Part shown: positions 17,373-26,617 of the stretch, piece after piece
How positions within the stretch are numbered: position 1 is the first letter of the stretch
Layout of the letters: every line of letters starts with the position of its first letter
Source of the DNA: DASZTU01 sp035547675
GTDB taxonomy: Bacteria > Pseudomonadota > Alphaproteobacteria > Rhizobiales > Devosiaceae
Length of the DNA: 63,098 nt
Assembly (NCBI GenBank): GCA_035547675.1
Contig: DASZUI010000280.1
Coordinates: 1 to 63,098 of the forward strand
Direction of reading: 5' to 3'
Position numbers and translations under genes: made by a program
The notes under the pieces: model-generated
What the model was told of the DNA's origin: nothing
The model's input: only the letters and a program-made list of their open reading frames with translations
Databases searched by the model: none

Positions 17373-18323
17373 ATGGGGATCGCCATGACGGCAGATGTCT
17401 TGATGAAGCACGAACCCACGGCCACCGTCGGCCGCCGCCGGCGCATCGCGGAGGCCAATGGTCCCGCCTATCTGATGCTTATTCCGTGGTTCGTCGGCTT
17501 CCTTTGCCTGACGGCCATCCCCATGGCCGCATCGCTCTACCTGTCTTTCACCAAATACTCGCTGCTCGCCCCGCCCAAATGGCTCGGGCTCGACAACTAC
17601 ACCTACATGTTCAATGGCGACTACCGATACTGGCCATCGCTGTCGGTTACGGCGTTCTACGTGTTCACGTCGGTGCCGTTGTCGATCGCCGTGGCGCTCA
17701 TCGTCGCACTGGGCCTCAACCGCAAGATGCGCGGCATCGGTGCCCTGCGCTCGGTATATTATCTGCCCTCGCTGCTCGGTGGCAGCGTCGCCATTGCCGT
17801 GATGTGGCGTCAGATTTTCGGCAATCATGGCGTGGTCAATTCGGCGCTGGCACTGGTCGGCATTACCGGGCCCGCCTGGCTGGCCACACCGCAATCGGCG
17901 CCCTGGACGCTGGTCTTCCTGCATGTCTGGCAGTTCGGGTCGCCGATGGTGATCTTCCTGGCAGCCCTCAAGCAAATCCCCCAGGACCTCTACGACGCGG
18001 CGCGCATCGACGGCGCCGGGGCCTGGCAATTGTTCCGCTACGTGACGGTGCCGATCCTCACGCCGATCATCTTCTTCAACATGGTGATGCAGATGATCGT
18101 CTCGTTCCAGGCGTTCACGCCGGCCTTCGTCATTTCCAACGGCACCGGAGCGCCGACGGACTCGACGCTGTTCTATACGCTCTACCTCTATGTCGAGGGA
18201 TTTTCCAATTTCCATATGGGCTATGCGGCGGCGATGGCCTGGGTGCTGCTGTTCATCATCGCCATCCTGACGGCCATCGCGTTCGGCACGGCACGTTTCT
18301 GGGTGTTCAATCCCGATGCCTGA
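17373..18323 (+). CDS. Sugar ABC transporter permease (MalF-like)
   Basis: 316-residue inner-membrane permease with six hydrophobic segments starting near residue 30. The EAA loop DLYDAARIDGAGAWQLF is intact. A second in-frame ATG lies 12 bases downstream of the chosen start. Its end overlaps the following permease gene by eight bases. As in the first CUT1 operon of the window, no ATPase gene accompanies it. Confidence 0.92.
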   Translation: MGIAMTADVLMKHEPTATVGRRRRIAEANGPAYLMLIPWFVGFLCLTAIPMAASLYLSFTKYSLLAPPKWLGLDNYTYMFNGDYRYWPSLSVTAFYVFTSVPLSIAVALIVALGLNRKMRGIGALRSVYYLPSLLGGSVAIAVMWRQIFGNHGVVNSALALVGITGPAWLATPQSAPWTLVFLHVWQFGSPMVIFLAALKQIPQDLYDAARIDGAGAWQLFRYVTVPILTPIIFFNMVMQMIVSFQAFTPAFVISNGTGAPTDSTLFYTLYLYVEGFSNFHMGYAAAMAWVLLFIIAILTAIAFGTARFWVFNPDA

Positions 18324-19182
18324 AGTCCCGACACCCTCGATCTGGCGCATCCCGCGCACCAGCACCACGATTGCCGTGCTGCTGGTGATCGGCGCCATCC
18401 TCATGCTCTATCCGCTGCTCTGGATGTTCGTCAGTTCATTCAAGCCCGAAGACGAAATCTTCACGGACCTGTCGGTCATCCCGCAGCATGTCACCGCGAG
18501 CAACTACCCCGAGGGCTGGACCCATCTGGCGAGCCCCTTTTCAGTCTATTTCATCAATTCCTTCATCATCGCCGCGCTGGCAATTGTCGGAAACCTCCTC
18601 TCCTGCTCGCTGACGGCCTATGTGTTCGCGCGATTGAAATTTCGCTGGCGCAATGTGTGGTTCGCGCTGATGCTGATGGGCATCATGCTGCCCCAGCATG
18701 TGACGATCATTCCGCAGTACATCATCTTCAACAAGGCGCACCTGGTGAACACCTTCGCGCCGCTGGTGCTGCCCAAGTTCCTGGCTGTCGATTCCTTCTT
18801 CATCTTCCTGATGGTGCAGTTCATCCGGGCCATCCCGCGGGAACTGGACGAGGCGGCGGCGATCGACGGATGCGGTCCTTTCCGGACATTTCTCTTCGTC
18901 ATCCTGCCGCTCTGCGGGCCGGCGCTCATCACGGTGGCCATCTTCACCTTCGTGTGGACCTGGAACGACTTCTTCAGCCAGCTGCTTTACCTGACCAGCG
19001 ACAGAACGCTGACGGTGCCGCTGGCACTCCGAATGCTCAGCTCGTCGACAGGGGAGAGCACCTCGACCTGGGGTGCCCTCTTCGCCATGTCGTGCCTGTC
19101 GATCATCCCGCTGCTGCTCATCTTCTTTTTCTTCCAAAGGCGCCTGGTGGAAGGCATCGCCACGACCGGCCTCAAAGGCTGA
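18316..19182 (+). CDS. Sugar ABC transporter permease (MalG-like)
   Basis: 288-residue inner-membrane permease, six hydrophobic segments, EAA loop at ELDEAAAIDGCGPFRTFLFV. The N-terminal LLWMFVSSFKPEDEIF and C-terminal FFFQRRLVEGIATTGLKG are standard for MalG-type subunits. It overlaps the MalF-like gene and is followed after 45 bases by the GH51 gene. Confidence 0.92.
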   Translation: MPEVPTPSIWRIPRTSTTIAVLLVIGAILMLYPLLWMFVSSFKPEDEIFTDLSVIPQHVTASNYPEGWTHLASPFSVYFINSFIIAALAIVGNLLSCSLTAYVFARLKFRWRNVWFALMLMGIMLPQHVTIIPQYIIFNKAHLVNTFAPLVLPKFLAVDSFFIFLMVQFIRAIPRELDEAAAIDGCGPFRTFLFVILPLCGPALITVAIFTFVWTWNDFFSQLLYLTSDRTLTVPLALRMLSSSTGESTSTWGALFAMSCLSIIPLLLIFFFFQRRLVEGIATTGLKG

Positions 19183-19227
19183 TCGGGCGCGTCTTCGCAT
19201 CGGGAACAACAACTCCAGGACAGGGCA

Positions 19228-20712
19228 ATGAAGGCAAATATCCAGATCAATCCCGCGCGCGTCATCGGCAGCATCGATCCGATGATCTATGGGCAGTTCC
19301 TTTCACGCCGGCTGTGGGTGTCGGACCAGGCGCTCTACGATCCCGAGCACCCGCATGCCCGCGAGGACGGCTTACGCCGGGAAGTGGTCGACGCCGTCAT
19401 CGAATCTGCCCCTTCGGTGATCCGTTGGCCGGGGGGCTGCACCGGGACCACCTATGATTGGCGCGACGGGGTGGGTCCGCAATCCGAGCGGCCGCGCGTC
19501 ATCGATGCGCATTTCGGCTACGGCGTGGGCAACGGCTTCGGGACGGCTGAATTCGTGAAGTTCTGCCGCGACGTCGGCGCCGAGGCGCAGATCAACCTGA
19601 CGACTGGCACCGGCGACCTGCGCGAGGCGCTGGCCTGGGTCGAATATGCAAATCTCGACACCGACACCAAATGGGCGAATCTTCGGCGTCGGCACGGCTA
19701 CGACAAGCCGTTCGGCGTCAAATACTGGCAAATCGGCAATGAGGAATGGGGCCCGTGGGAAATCGGCTATACGACCGCCGAAGCCAATGGCGCCCGCGCC
19801 CGCGAATGGGCCAAATCGATCAAGAAACTGGACCCTGCGGCAAAGGTACTGGCGCTCGGCGGCGGCAACGCGGAAAGCATGCTCGACTGGACGCGCAGAG
19901 TGGTGGCCGACGCGGGACGCTTCATCGACTACGTCACGCAACACCGCTACTGGGACTTCGACGCCAGGAAGGGCATCGACAATTACGACCAGATCGTCAG
20001 CGTCGGGTACCGCGAGGAGCAGTTGATGAAGGCGCTGGGCGGCCTCATCGACCTCGTCGCCCATGAACACAGGCTCCCGCGCAAGCCTCGGCTCGCCTAC
20101 ACCGAGTGGAACTGCCGGGACAAATCCCACAACGAGATGACCCCGAGCTGGCACCCATCCACCGCGCAGTACCGGCTCATCGACGCATTGGCCTGCGCCG
20201 GTTTCATCAACGCGATGCAGCGACAGTGCAATTATGTGACGCTGGCGAACTTTGCCCAGACGGTCAACGTGGTTGGCATGTTGCTGGTGACGCCCGAATT
20301 CGTCCTCAAGGAGACCGTCTTCTGGGCGCTCGTGATGCAGCGGCGTTTCAGTGGCGATACGGCAATCGATGCCTGGGTGGATTGCGATACCTATACGGTC
20401 GACATGCCGGAAGGAACCACGGGCCCGATACCCTATCTCGACGTCAGCGCGACGATGGACAAGGCGACCGGCCGCCAGACCGTATCAATCGTCAACTCTC
20501 ACCGTTCCGAAGTCCTGGAAACGAGCATTGAACTGACCGGAAGCCGGTCGAGCTCTGCAACGGTCCATCAGCTTTGGGACGACGATCCGTTTGCGAAAAA
20601 CAGCGCCGAGCGGCCCGATCGCATTGCTCCCCGCAAAAGCGCGGCCGAGGTCGTCGATGGGAAAATCACGCTGTCGCTCCCGCCGCACTCCTATACGGTC
20701 GTTGAGGTCTAG
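19228..20712 (+). CDS. GH51 alpha-L-arabinofuranosidase, cytoplasmic
   Basis: 494-residue glycoside hydrolase that removes terminal arabinofuranose residues. The catalytic barrel shows the acid/base in GNEEWG (Glu172) and the nucleophile in YTEWN (Glu293). SVIRWPGGCTGTTYDW (63-78) is the usual GH51 substrate-binding block. A C-terminal beta-domain follows after about residue 380. No signal peptide is present, as is normal for GH51 enzymes that work on imported oligosaccharides. Being last in the importer operon, it sets the likely substrate as short arabinan or arabinoxylan fragments. Confidence 0.9.
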   Translation: MKANIQINPARVIGSIDPMIYGQFLSRRLWVSDQALYDPEHPHAREDGLRREVVDAVIESAPSVIRWPGGCTGTTYDWRDGVGPQSERPRVIDAHFGYGVGNGFGTAEFVKFCRDVGAEAQINLTTGTGDLREALAWVEYANLDTDTKWANLRRRHGYDKPFGVKYWQIGNEEWGPWEIGYTTAEANGARAREWAKSIKKLDPAAKVLALGGGNAESMLDWTRRVVADAGRFIDYVTQHRYWDFDARKGIDNYDQIVSVGYREEQLMKALGGLIDLVAHEHRLPRKPRLAYTEWNCRDKSHNEMTPSWHPSTAQYRLIDALACAGFINAMQRQCNYVTLANFAQTVNVVGMLLVTPEFVLKETVFWALVMQRRFSGDTAIDAWVDCDTYTVDMPEGTTGPIPYLDVSATMDKATGRQTVSIVNSHRSEVLETSIELTGSRSSSATVHQLWDDDPFAKNSAERPDRIAPRKSAAEVVDGKITLSLPPHSYTVVEV

Positions 20713-20839
20713 TGCCGCGACGCTGCATCGAGCGGCCTTCCGCCAGAGATTCCAAGAACGAGAGTGCCGATGAAGCGAGGCTGGGCGATGGCGCGCGCAA
20801 TCGCGTCATCGAGGGCCCGCCCGAGACGCGCGGCCGGGC

Positions 20840-21685
20840 TCACGGCCGGCGTTCCGCAAGCAGCCGCGCCATATTGCCGCCCAGCACCTGGGCGAGTTCG
20901 GCGCCCGCGAAAGGACCGTGGCGCGTCAGCAGCGACAGGCTCTGGCGGTAGGTCATGTGACGCCGCGACACCGGATAGTCCGACCCCCAGACCATGCGCG
21001 AGGCGCCGAAGGCCGCGGCGAGGCGGCGGGGCATATCCTGCAGTTCCGGATAGGGAAATTCCTGCGACACCGCGGCGACGTTTCCCATGCCCGAGAATTT
21101 CAAGAAGATATTGGGCCGGGCAGCCGCGGCGAGCACGAGCTCCATGGCATCGGGCGTGCCGGCGCTGCGCGGTCCGAGAAACGCAAAGTGATGCAGCAGG
21201 ATGGGCAGGCTGGGGAAAGCTGCCGCGAGCGCCACGGCAGCTGGCGCCTGATGCGGCACGATCGAGAGGCTGAGGATCAGCTCGCGTTCGCTGGCGCGCG
21301 CGAAGAAGGCGCGCCCTTCGTCCGAGAGCAGCCAGTCACCCTCGTCCTGTTCGTCGAGGTAAAGCGTAAAGCCGCCAAAGTCCCAGCGGCCCAACGCCTC
21401 GTCCAAGCGGCCCAGCGCACCGGGCCGGCGATAATCCATGGACCAGCGGCACTCGAGGTCGGGGAACGCGATTAAGCGCTCCGGATAACGGGCGACTGCC
21501 GATAGCGCGTAATCGACATTACCGGGATTGTCGCCGAGACGGGCGCAGATGATGACCGCGCGTTCGACCTCGTTGGCATCCATTTCGTAAAGCAGTTGCT
21601 CGACCCGCGCCCGCGATTGCGGATCGGGGACCGGCGGCTGGTACGGCCAGTTCTCCCAGACATGGCAGTGAGCGTCGATGATCAC
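20840..21685 (-). CDS. TIM-barrel amidohydrolase-family protein, probable sugar lactonase
   Basis: 281-residue metal-dependent hydrolase (Amidohydro_2 / COG3618-like). The first-strand metal site is DAHCHVW (His6, His8) and the last-strand aspartate is in VWGSDYP. The family includes L-rhamnono- and L-fucono-lactonases and 2-pyrone-4,6-dicarboxylate lactonase. Placement behind the rhamnonate dehydratase and mutarotase genes favours a 6-deoxyaldonolactone lactonase. The start is a GTG at 21685 whose GTGA overlaps the stop of the ATPase gene; the longer open frame upstream is antifamily in composition. Last gene of the leftward operon. Confidence 0.8.
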   Translation of the reverse strand: MIIDAHCHVWENWPYQPPVPDPQSRARVEQLLYEMDANEVERAVIICARLGDNPGNVDYALSAVARYPERLIAFPDLECRWSMDYRRPGALGRLDEALGRWDFGGFTLYLDEQDEGDWLLSDEGRAFFARASERELILSLSIVPHQAPAAVALAAAFPSLPILLHHFAFLGPRSAGTPDAMELVLAAAARPNIFLKFSGMGNVAAVSQEFPYPELQDMPRRLAAAFGASRMVWGSDYPVSRRHMTYRQSLSLLTRHGPFAGAELAQVLGGNMARLLAERRP

Positions 21686-22659
21686 GCCGCGGCCTGGCGG
21701 GCATTGGCGACGGCAGCCTGGATTTCGGCGACGCTCGTCTCTCGCCGAGCGGTGCCGGCCGGCACTGCGACCGCGCGCAGGGAATCGACATGGTCGAGGG
21801 TCAAAATCTGCCCCGGCTCGATGAAGCGCACCGGAGGCGCTCCCGTCTCGTCGAGGTTCCACGGCGTATCGGGATCGGGCGACGGCACGGCCTCGATCAG
21901 CGCCCTGGTATAGGGATGCCGCGGGCGATGGATGATATCCTCCGCGGCGCCTACCTCCATAACCTGTCCGCCATGCAGGACGATGATCGTATCGGCGACC
22001 TGGTAGGCGGTCGCGAGGTCGTGCGTCACATAGACCAGCGAAATCCCGGCATCGCGGTAGAGCCCGTAGAGGATTTCCAGAATGGTCGAGCGCAGCGAGG
22101 CATCGACCATGGAGACGGGCTCGTCGGCGAGGATTACCGCGGGGTCGAGCAGCAGGGCACGAGCGATCATGACGCGCTGGCGCTGGCCGCCCGACAGTTG
22201 GTGCGGATATCGCCCCAGCGTCTCATCAGGCTTGAGTCCGACACTGACCAGCGCCTTCTCGATCCTCGCATAGGCCTCGTCGCGGGAGCTGGCGAGACCG
22301 AAGGCCTTGAGCGGCGACAGCAGGGGGTGATCGACCTTGTAGAAGGGATTGAAAACGTCGAAGGGGTCCTGGAAGATCGCCTGCACTTCCCGCCGGAAGA
22401 TCATCTGTTCCGGGCGGTTCATCGCCGCGACGGGCCGGCCGTCGTAGAGCACCTGGCCGTTCGTCGGCGACTGGAAGCCGAGCAGCAGGCGGATCAGCGT
22501 GGTCTTGCCGCTGCCGCTCTCCCCTACCACCGCCGTGATCGCGGGGCGCTCGCCGCCGACGGCCATGCTGAGGTTCGTGAGCGCGCGCTTTTCGCCGCGG
22601 CGGCCGAACCCCGAGTTGAAGACGACGTCGACTTTCTCGATCTGCAGCAGCCCGCTCAT
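21682..22659 (-). CDS. Oligopeptide-type ABC ATP-binding protein (DppF-like)
   Basis: 325-residue cytoplasmic ATPase of the peptide/nickel/opine transporter family. Walker A GESGSGKTT, signature LSGGQRQR and Walker B VILADEPVS are intact. The C-terminal extension after HPYTRALIEAVPSPDPD belongs to the oligopeptide ATPase family. ATGA overlap with the preceding ATPase gene and GTGA overlap with the following hydrolase show tight coupling. In this operon the system most likely carries a sugar or sugar derivative rather than peptides. Confidence 0.92.
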   Translation of the reverse strand: MSGLLQIEKVDVVFNSGFGRRGEKRALTNLSMAVGGERPAITAVVGESGSGKTTLIRLLLGFQSPTNGQVLYDGRPVAAMNRPEQMIFRREVQAIFQDPFDVFNPFYKVDHPLLSPLKAFGLASSRDEAYARIEKALVSVGLKPDETLGRYPHQLSGGQRQRVMIARALLLDPAVILADEPVSMVDASLRSTILEILYGLYRDAGISLVYVTHDLATAYQVADTIIVLHGGQVMEVGAAEDIIHRPRHPYTRALIEAVPSPDPDTPWNLDETGAPPVRFIEPGQILTLDHVDSLRAVAVPAGTARRETSVAEIQAAVANARQAAA

Positions 22660-23507
22660 TCCACGCCTCCCGACAGCAGGAAATTGCCCGCCCGCGCGCC
22701 GGCGCCGCGAAAGGCGCCGAGCTTTTCGAAGGAAGGCAGCGATTCGATCAGCATGCGGGTATAGGCGTGCTGCGGGGCGGAAAAGACCTGGCGCACCGGG
22801 CCCATCTCCACGAGCTTGCCCCGATACATGACCCCTACCGTATCGACGAAGTGTGCCATCAGGGCCATGTCGTGACCGATGAGGATGACCGCTGCGCCCA
22901 GCTCGCGCTGCACCTTGCCGAGCGTCCCCAGCACCTGCTTCTGCACCATGACGTCGAGCGCGCTTGTCGGCTCGTCGGCCAGGATCAGGCTCGGCTTCAG
23001 CGCGATCGACATGGCGATGCAGACGCGCTGCTTCATGCCGCCCGAGAGCTGGTGCGGAAAGCGGCGCTGGACATCGGCCGGAAGGCCGACGCGGGCCAGC
23101 AGGTCGGATAATACGCGGACACGTTCGGACGGACGGTGGCGTACCCCGTGATCGTCGAAGATGTCCCCCATCTGTTCGCCGATGCGCAGCACCGGATTGA
23201 GCGAGCTCATCGCGCCCTGCGGCACCAGTGACATTTCGGCGAAGCGCAGCGCCCGGTAATCGCGGTCGCTGACCGTCGAGAGGTCGCGGCCATTGAGCCG
23301 TATGCTGCCGCTCGACACGAGCCCGCCGCGGAGCATGCGCATCAGCGCCAGAATGGTTGTCGACTTGCCGGAGCCGGACTCGCCCACGAGGCCGAAGCGC
23401 TCGCCCGGCCGCAGCGAGAAAGTGATGTCATCCACGGCCCGGAACGGGCCTGCGGCGGTGCGGTATTCGACAATCAGATTGCGCACATCGAGAAGCGGCT
23501 GGTCCAT
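22656..23507 (-). CDS. Oligopeptide-type ABC ATP-binding protein (DppD-like)
   Basis: 283 residues from the ATG at 23507 (MDQPLLDVRNL), which overlaps the stop of the permease gene. Walker A GESGSGKST, signature LSGGMKQR and Walker B LILADEP are intact. The region PQGAMSSLNPVLRIGEQ matches DppD-type subunits. It ends with the HAYTRMLIESLPSFEKLG tail, slightly shorter than usual. It pairs with the DppF-like ATPase downstream. Confidence 0.92.
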   Translation of the reverse strand: MDQPLLDVRNLIVEYRTAAGPFRAVDDITFSLRPGERFGLVGESGSGKSTTILALMRMLRGGLVSSGSIRLNGRDLSTVSDRDYRALRFAEMSLVPQGAMSSLNPVLRIGEQMGDIFDDHGVRHRPSERVRVLSDLLARVGLPADVQRRFPHQLSGGMKQRVCIAMSIALKPSLILADEPTSALDVMVQKQVLGTLGKVQRELGAAVILIGHDMALMAHFVDTVGVMYRGKLVEMGPVRQVFSAPQHAYTRMLIESLPSFEKLGAFRGAGARAGNFLLSGGVE

Positions 23508-24361
23508 CAGTCGGACCTCAGGCGCTTGTTGACGAAGCCGTCCATGCCGGCCGAAGCGAGCATGAGGCCGATGAAGATGAGCGAAATGAGGATGATCGGC
23601 GGTCCCCACCACCACCACATGCCGCGAACGATCGCACCATAGAACTGCGCCCAGTAAATGGTCATGCCGAGCGTCAGTTCGCTCTGCGGCCCAAGCCCCA
23701 GCGCCTCGAGGCCAATGGTCGCCAGCATGGCATTCGAGACCGCGATCACGAAGCTCGAGGCGATGAACGGCAGCAAATTGGGCAGTACCTCGACGAAGAT
23801 GAGCTTAAGTTCGGAGCTGCCGTTGAGCCGGGCGATCTGCACATAGCCACGCTCGCGGAGCGACAATGTCTGGGCGCGGATCGTGCGCGTCGCCACCATC
23901 CAGGAGAGGCAGGCGACGATGACGGCCATCAGCTCGACCGTCATTTCCCGGACGTTAGAGGCGACGAGCACCAGGATGGCGATGCCCGGAATGGTCATCA
24001 TCACATCAGAGAAGAGACGGATGACGGTATCCACGATACCGCCGCTGAAGCCGGCGATCAGGCCAAGCGCCACGCCGACCGAAAGGCTGATCAGGCCCGC
24101 GATCAGCCCGATTTTGAGCGTCTGCGGCATGGCGAGCAGCAGGGCCGTGAACACATCGCGCCCCTGCCCGTCCGTTCCCAGCCAATGCTGGCCGTTCGGC
24201 GGCGAACGCGGAATGGTTGCGCCGACTTTGGCGTGGCTCGGATCGATGAGCAGCGGTCCGAGAATGGCAACGGCGATGATGATGCCGAGCAGCACGACGC
24301 CGGCGAGCAGCGTCCGGTTGCGCGCGAGTTCGGCGCCGATCGCGGCAAGCAGATTGCGCAT
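23507..24361 (-). CDS. Oligopeptide-type ABC permease (DppC-like)
   Basis: 284-residue inner-membrane permease. It has the N-terminal segment LLGIIIAVAILGPLL, the HWLGTDGQGRDVFTALL signature of DppC/OppC subunits, and the RTIRAQTLSLRERGYVQIAR coupling loop. Five to six membrane segments are predicted. It is immediately adjacent to the DppB-like gene (start 24361, previous gene ends 24362) and overlaps the DppD-like ATPase. Confidence 0.92.
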   Translation of the reverse strand: MRNLLAAIGAELARNRTLLAGVVLLGIIIAVAILGPLLIDPSHAKVGATIPRSPPNGQHWLGTDGQGRDVFTALLLAMPQTLKIGLIAGLISLSVGVALGLIAGFSGGIVDTVIRLFSDVMMTIPGIAILVLVASNVREMTVELMAVIVACLSWMVATRTIRAQTLSLRERGYVQIARLNGSSELKLIFVEVLPNLLPFIASSFVIAVSNAMLATIGLEALGLGPQSELTLGMTIYWAQFYGAIVRGMWWWWGPPIILISLIFIGLMLASAGMDGFVNKRLRSD

Positions 24362-25363
24362 TCACCGACCCCTTGCAGTAATTCGCGGATCGATCAGCGG
24401 ATAGATCAGATCGAGCACGAACATGGCGATGGCGATCGATACGGAGAGCAGCAGGATGATGCCCTGCAGTACGAAATAGTCCTTCGTCTGGATCGCCTGG
24501 TAGAGGCGGAAACCGATGCCGGGATAGGAGAAGATCACCTCAACGAGCACGGCCCCCGAGACAATATGGCCGAGCGCCAGCGCCAGGCGCGTCATCTGCG
24601 GCAGCAGGGCGTTGCGCATTCCGTAGCGGGTGAGAATGCGGCCAGGCCGGTTGCCCTTCGCCTCGGCGAGCGAGATGTAGTCCTCGCCCAGCACGCTCAC
24701 CAGCATGCCGCGCATGCCGATGGCCCAGGCGCCGATCTCGGCCAGGATGATCGAGAGTGCCGGCAGGGTGCCGTGCCACAGCACGCCCCGGATCGTCTCG
24801 AAATTGAACCCCGCATTGAGGCCGAAAGGCATGCCGCCGCCCGCCGGAAACCATTTGAGCACAATGGCGAAGACATAGAGCAGCACCATGCCGATCAGGA
24901 AATACGGCACCGAGGAAAGCAGTACGACGCCCGAACCGAGATTGGCGACGAAGCGCGGCGTGCGCGGCCAGCCGATCAGCCCCCCGAGAATGGTGCCGAC
25001 CGAAAAACTGATCAGCGTCGCAAATCCGAGCAGGCTCAGCGTCCACGGCAGTCCGTTGAGGATCGCCGAATTGACCTTTTCCGGATAATTGACCAGCGAG
25101 TAGCCGAGATCGAGGCTGAAGACCTGCTGCCAATAGGCGAGATATTGATGCCACACCGGCTGGTCGAGCCCGAAACGCGCCTGATAGCTCTTCACCATCG
25201 CCGTGATGTCGCCTGAGCCGCTGCCCGAGGCCATGACCTGGCTCAACTCGGCCTGGATCGGATCGCCGGGCATCATCCGCGGCAGGGCGAAATTGATCGA
25301 CACCGCGAGAAAGATCACCAGCAGCATGATCGCGAAGCGCTTCGCCACGTAACCGAGATACAT
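24362..25363 (-). CDS. Oligopeptide-type ABC permease (DppB-like)
   Basis: 333-residue inner-membrane permease from the ATG at 25363 (MYLGYVAKRF), preceded by a GAGGA-like site seven bases behind the dehydratase stop. The family's first membrane segment is followed by NFALPRMMPGDPI, and a long periplasmic loop with FGLDQPVWHQYLAYW is present. The coupling loop includes EDYISLAEAKGNRPGRIL. The open frame extends 29 codons upstream without family resemblance. Confidence 0.92.
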   Translation of the reverse strand: MYLGYVAKRFAIMLLVIFLAVSINFALPRMMPGDPIQAELSQVMASGSGSGDITAMVKSYQARFGLDQPVWHQYLAYWQQVFSLDLGYSLVNYPEKVNSAILNGLPWTLSLLGFATLISFSVGTILGGLIGWPRTPRFVANLGSGVVLLSSVPYFLIGMVLLYVFAIVLKWFPAGGGMPFGLNAGFNFETIRGVLWHGTLPALSIILAEIGAWAIGMRGMLVSVLGEDYISLAEAKGNRPGRILTRYGMRNALLPQMTRLALALGHIVSGAVLVEVIFSYPGIGFRLYQAIQTKDYFVLQGIILLLSVSIAIAMFVLDLIYPLIDPRITARGR

Positions 25364-25370
25364 GGCGTCC

Positions 25371-26561
25371 TCAGACACGCATCGCGTCGAGCTGGGCCTC
25401 GGTGAGCCCCAATCCGAAGCCAGGCTCGCCGTTCGGAACGAGACGGCCATCTTCCGGCACGGCCATGCCGGGGAAGACCAGCGTCTCCTTCAGGGGCACG
25501 CCCGGTGCACCGCCGACGAAATATTCGCCCCAACGCACATTGGGCTGCGAGAAGCTGAAATGCTGGCCATAGGGCGTGTTCATGCCGGCGTGGAGCATCA
25601 CTTCGAGGCCCGCCGCCTCGGCGATGTGAACGATGCGCTGGCAGGCCGTGAAGCCGCCGACCCAGCAGATGTCGGGCTGGAAGATGTCTGCCGACTGCCG
25701 CTTGGCCGCATGCATGAAGGGAAGCGGGGTGTACCAGTGTTCGCCGGTCGCGAGCGTCTGCCACGGCAGACGCTGCCGCAGCGCGTCCTGCCCATCGAAA
25801 TTATCCGGGTTGAGGCAGTCCTCGATCCATTTGAGACGATAGGGACGGAGCCTTTCGGCCTGCCGCACGGCGAATTCGACATCGAAGGCCAGCCAGCAAT
25901 CGAGCATCAGCTCGACGCCATCGCCGACGAACTCGCGCGCCTTGGCAACGAACTCCTCGTTTTTCGTGATCGCCTCGAGACCGTCGAAGGTCCCATAGGG
26001 ACAGGCAAGCTTGGTCGCCTTGAACCCCAGCTCCATGTGCCAATCGGTATCGTTGCCCGTGGCATAGCAGAACTGGCTCTCGCGGGCCGGGCCGCCCGCC
26101 AGTTCATAGACCGGCGTCCGTAGAATCTTGCCCTTCAGGTCCCACAGGGCCAGGTCGACCGCGCTGATGGCATAGGAGGTAAGGCCGGTCGTGCCATAGG
26201 GCATGGACATGCGCGTCATCATGTCCCAGAGCCGATCCGTCGCCATGGCATTCTCGCCGACCAGCAGCGGCGCGAAATGCTCGTTGATGAGGGAAATCAC
26301 CGGATTTCCGTTCCGGGTCACGCCGAAACCCCAGCTGCCGTCATCGGCCAGGACGAGACAGCCGACGGAGCCATCGAAGCGCCAGCTCGAGCGGAGCCGC
26401 TTGAACCGCTGATAGCCGGACATGGGGCCGGCAACTTCTGCCTCCTTGGTCCAGGCCGGGCGACGCGGTGGGGTCTTCTGCGGTTTCCCGTCTTCCTTAT
26501 AGAGAGCGCCTACCATCTCGTTCCGGATGGCGAAGGCGTGGACTTCCTTGATCTTGACCAT
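25371..26561 (-). CDS. rhmD: L-rhamnonate dehydratase-family enolase superfamily enzyme
   Basis: 396-residue mandelate-racemase/enolase superfamily enzyme that dehydrates 6-deoxyaldonates to 2-keto-3-deoxy acids. Metal ligands are Asp221 (LMLDCWLAF), Glu247 (WIEDCL) and Glu274 (TGEHWY). The general base is His324 (VMLHAG) paired with Asp297 (FQPDICW). Relative spacing is as I recall for E. coli/Salmonella RhmD (226/252/280/302/329). The N-terminal capping block PMSGYQRFKRLRSSWRF also resembles RhmD. RhmD enzymes accept L-rhamnonate, L-lyxonate and D-mannonate, so substrate is likely but not proven. The neighbouring rhamnose mutarotase gene supports the call. Confidence 0.85.
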   Translation of the reverse strand: MVKIKEVHAFAIRNEMVGALYKEDGKPQKTPPRRPAWTKEAEVAGPMSGYQRFKRLRSSWRFDGSVGCLVLADDGSWGFGVTRNGNPVISLINEHFAPLLVGENAMATDRLWDMMTRMSMPYGTTGLTSYAISAVDLALWDLKGKILRTPVYELAGGPARESQFCYATGNDTDWHMELGFKATKLACPYGTFDGLEAITKNEEFVAKAREFVGDGVELMLDCWLAFDVEFAVRQAERLRPYRLKWIEDCLNPDNFDGQDALRQRLPWQTLATGEHWYTPLPFMHAAKRQSADIFQPDICWVGGFTACQRIVHIAEAAGLEVMLHAGMNTPYGQHFSFSQPNVRWGEYFVGGAPGVPLKETLVFPGMAVPEDGRLVPNGEPGFGLGLTEAQLDAMRV

Positions 26562-26617
26562 GTCAGCTCGGCGGAGGGAGAAGGATGGAGGCGGCCCAAG
26601 GCCGCCCCTCGACTTGA

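Noticed and set aside
17259..18404. 381-codon minus-strand frame over the MalF-like permease
   Set aside because: Shadow of a well-supported permease gene; charged, repeat-like composition typical of reversed membrane-protein codons.
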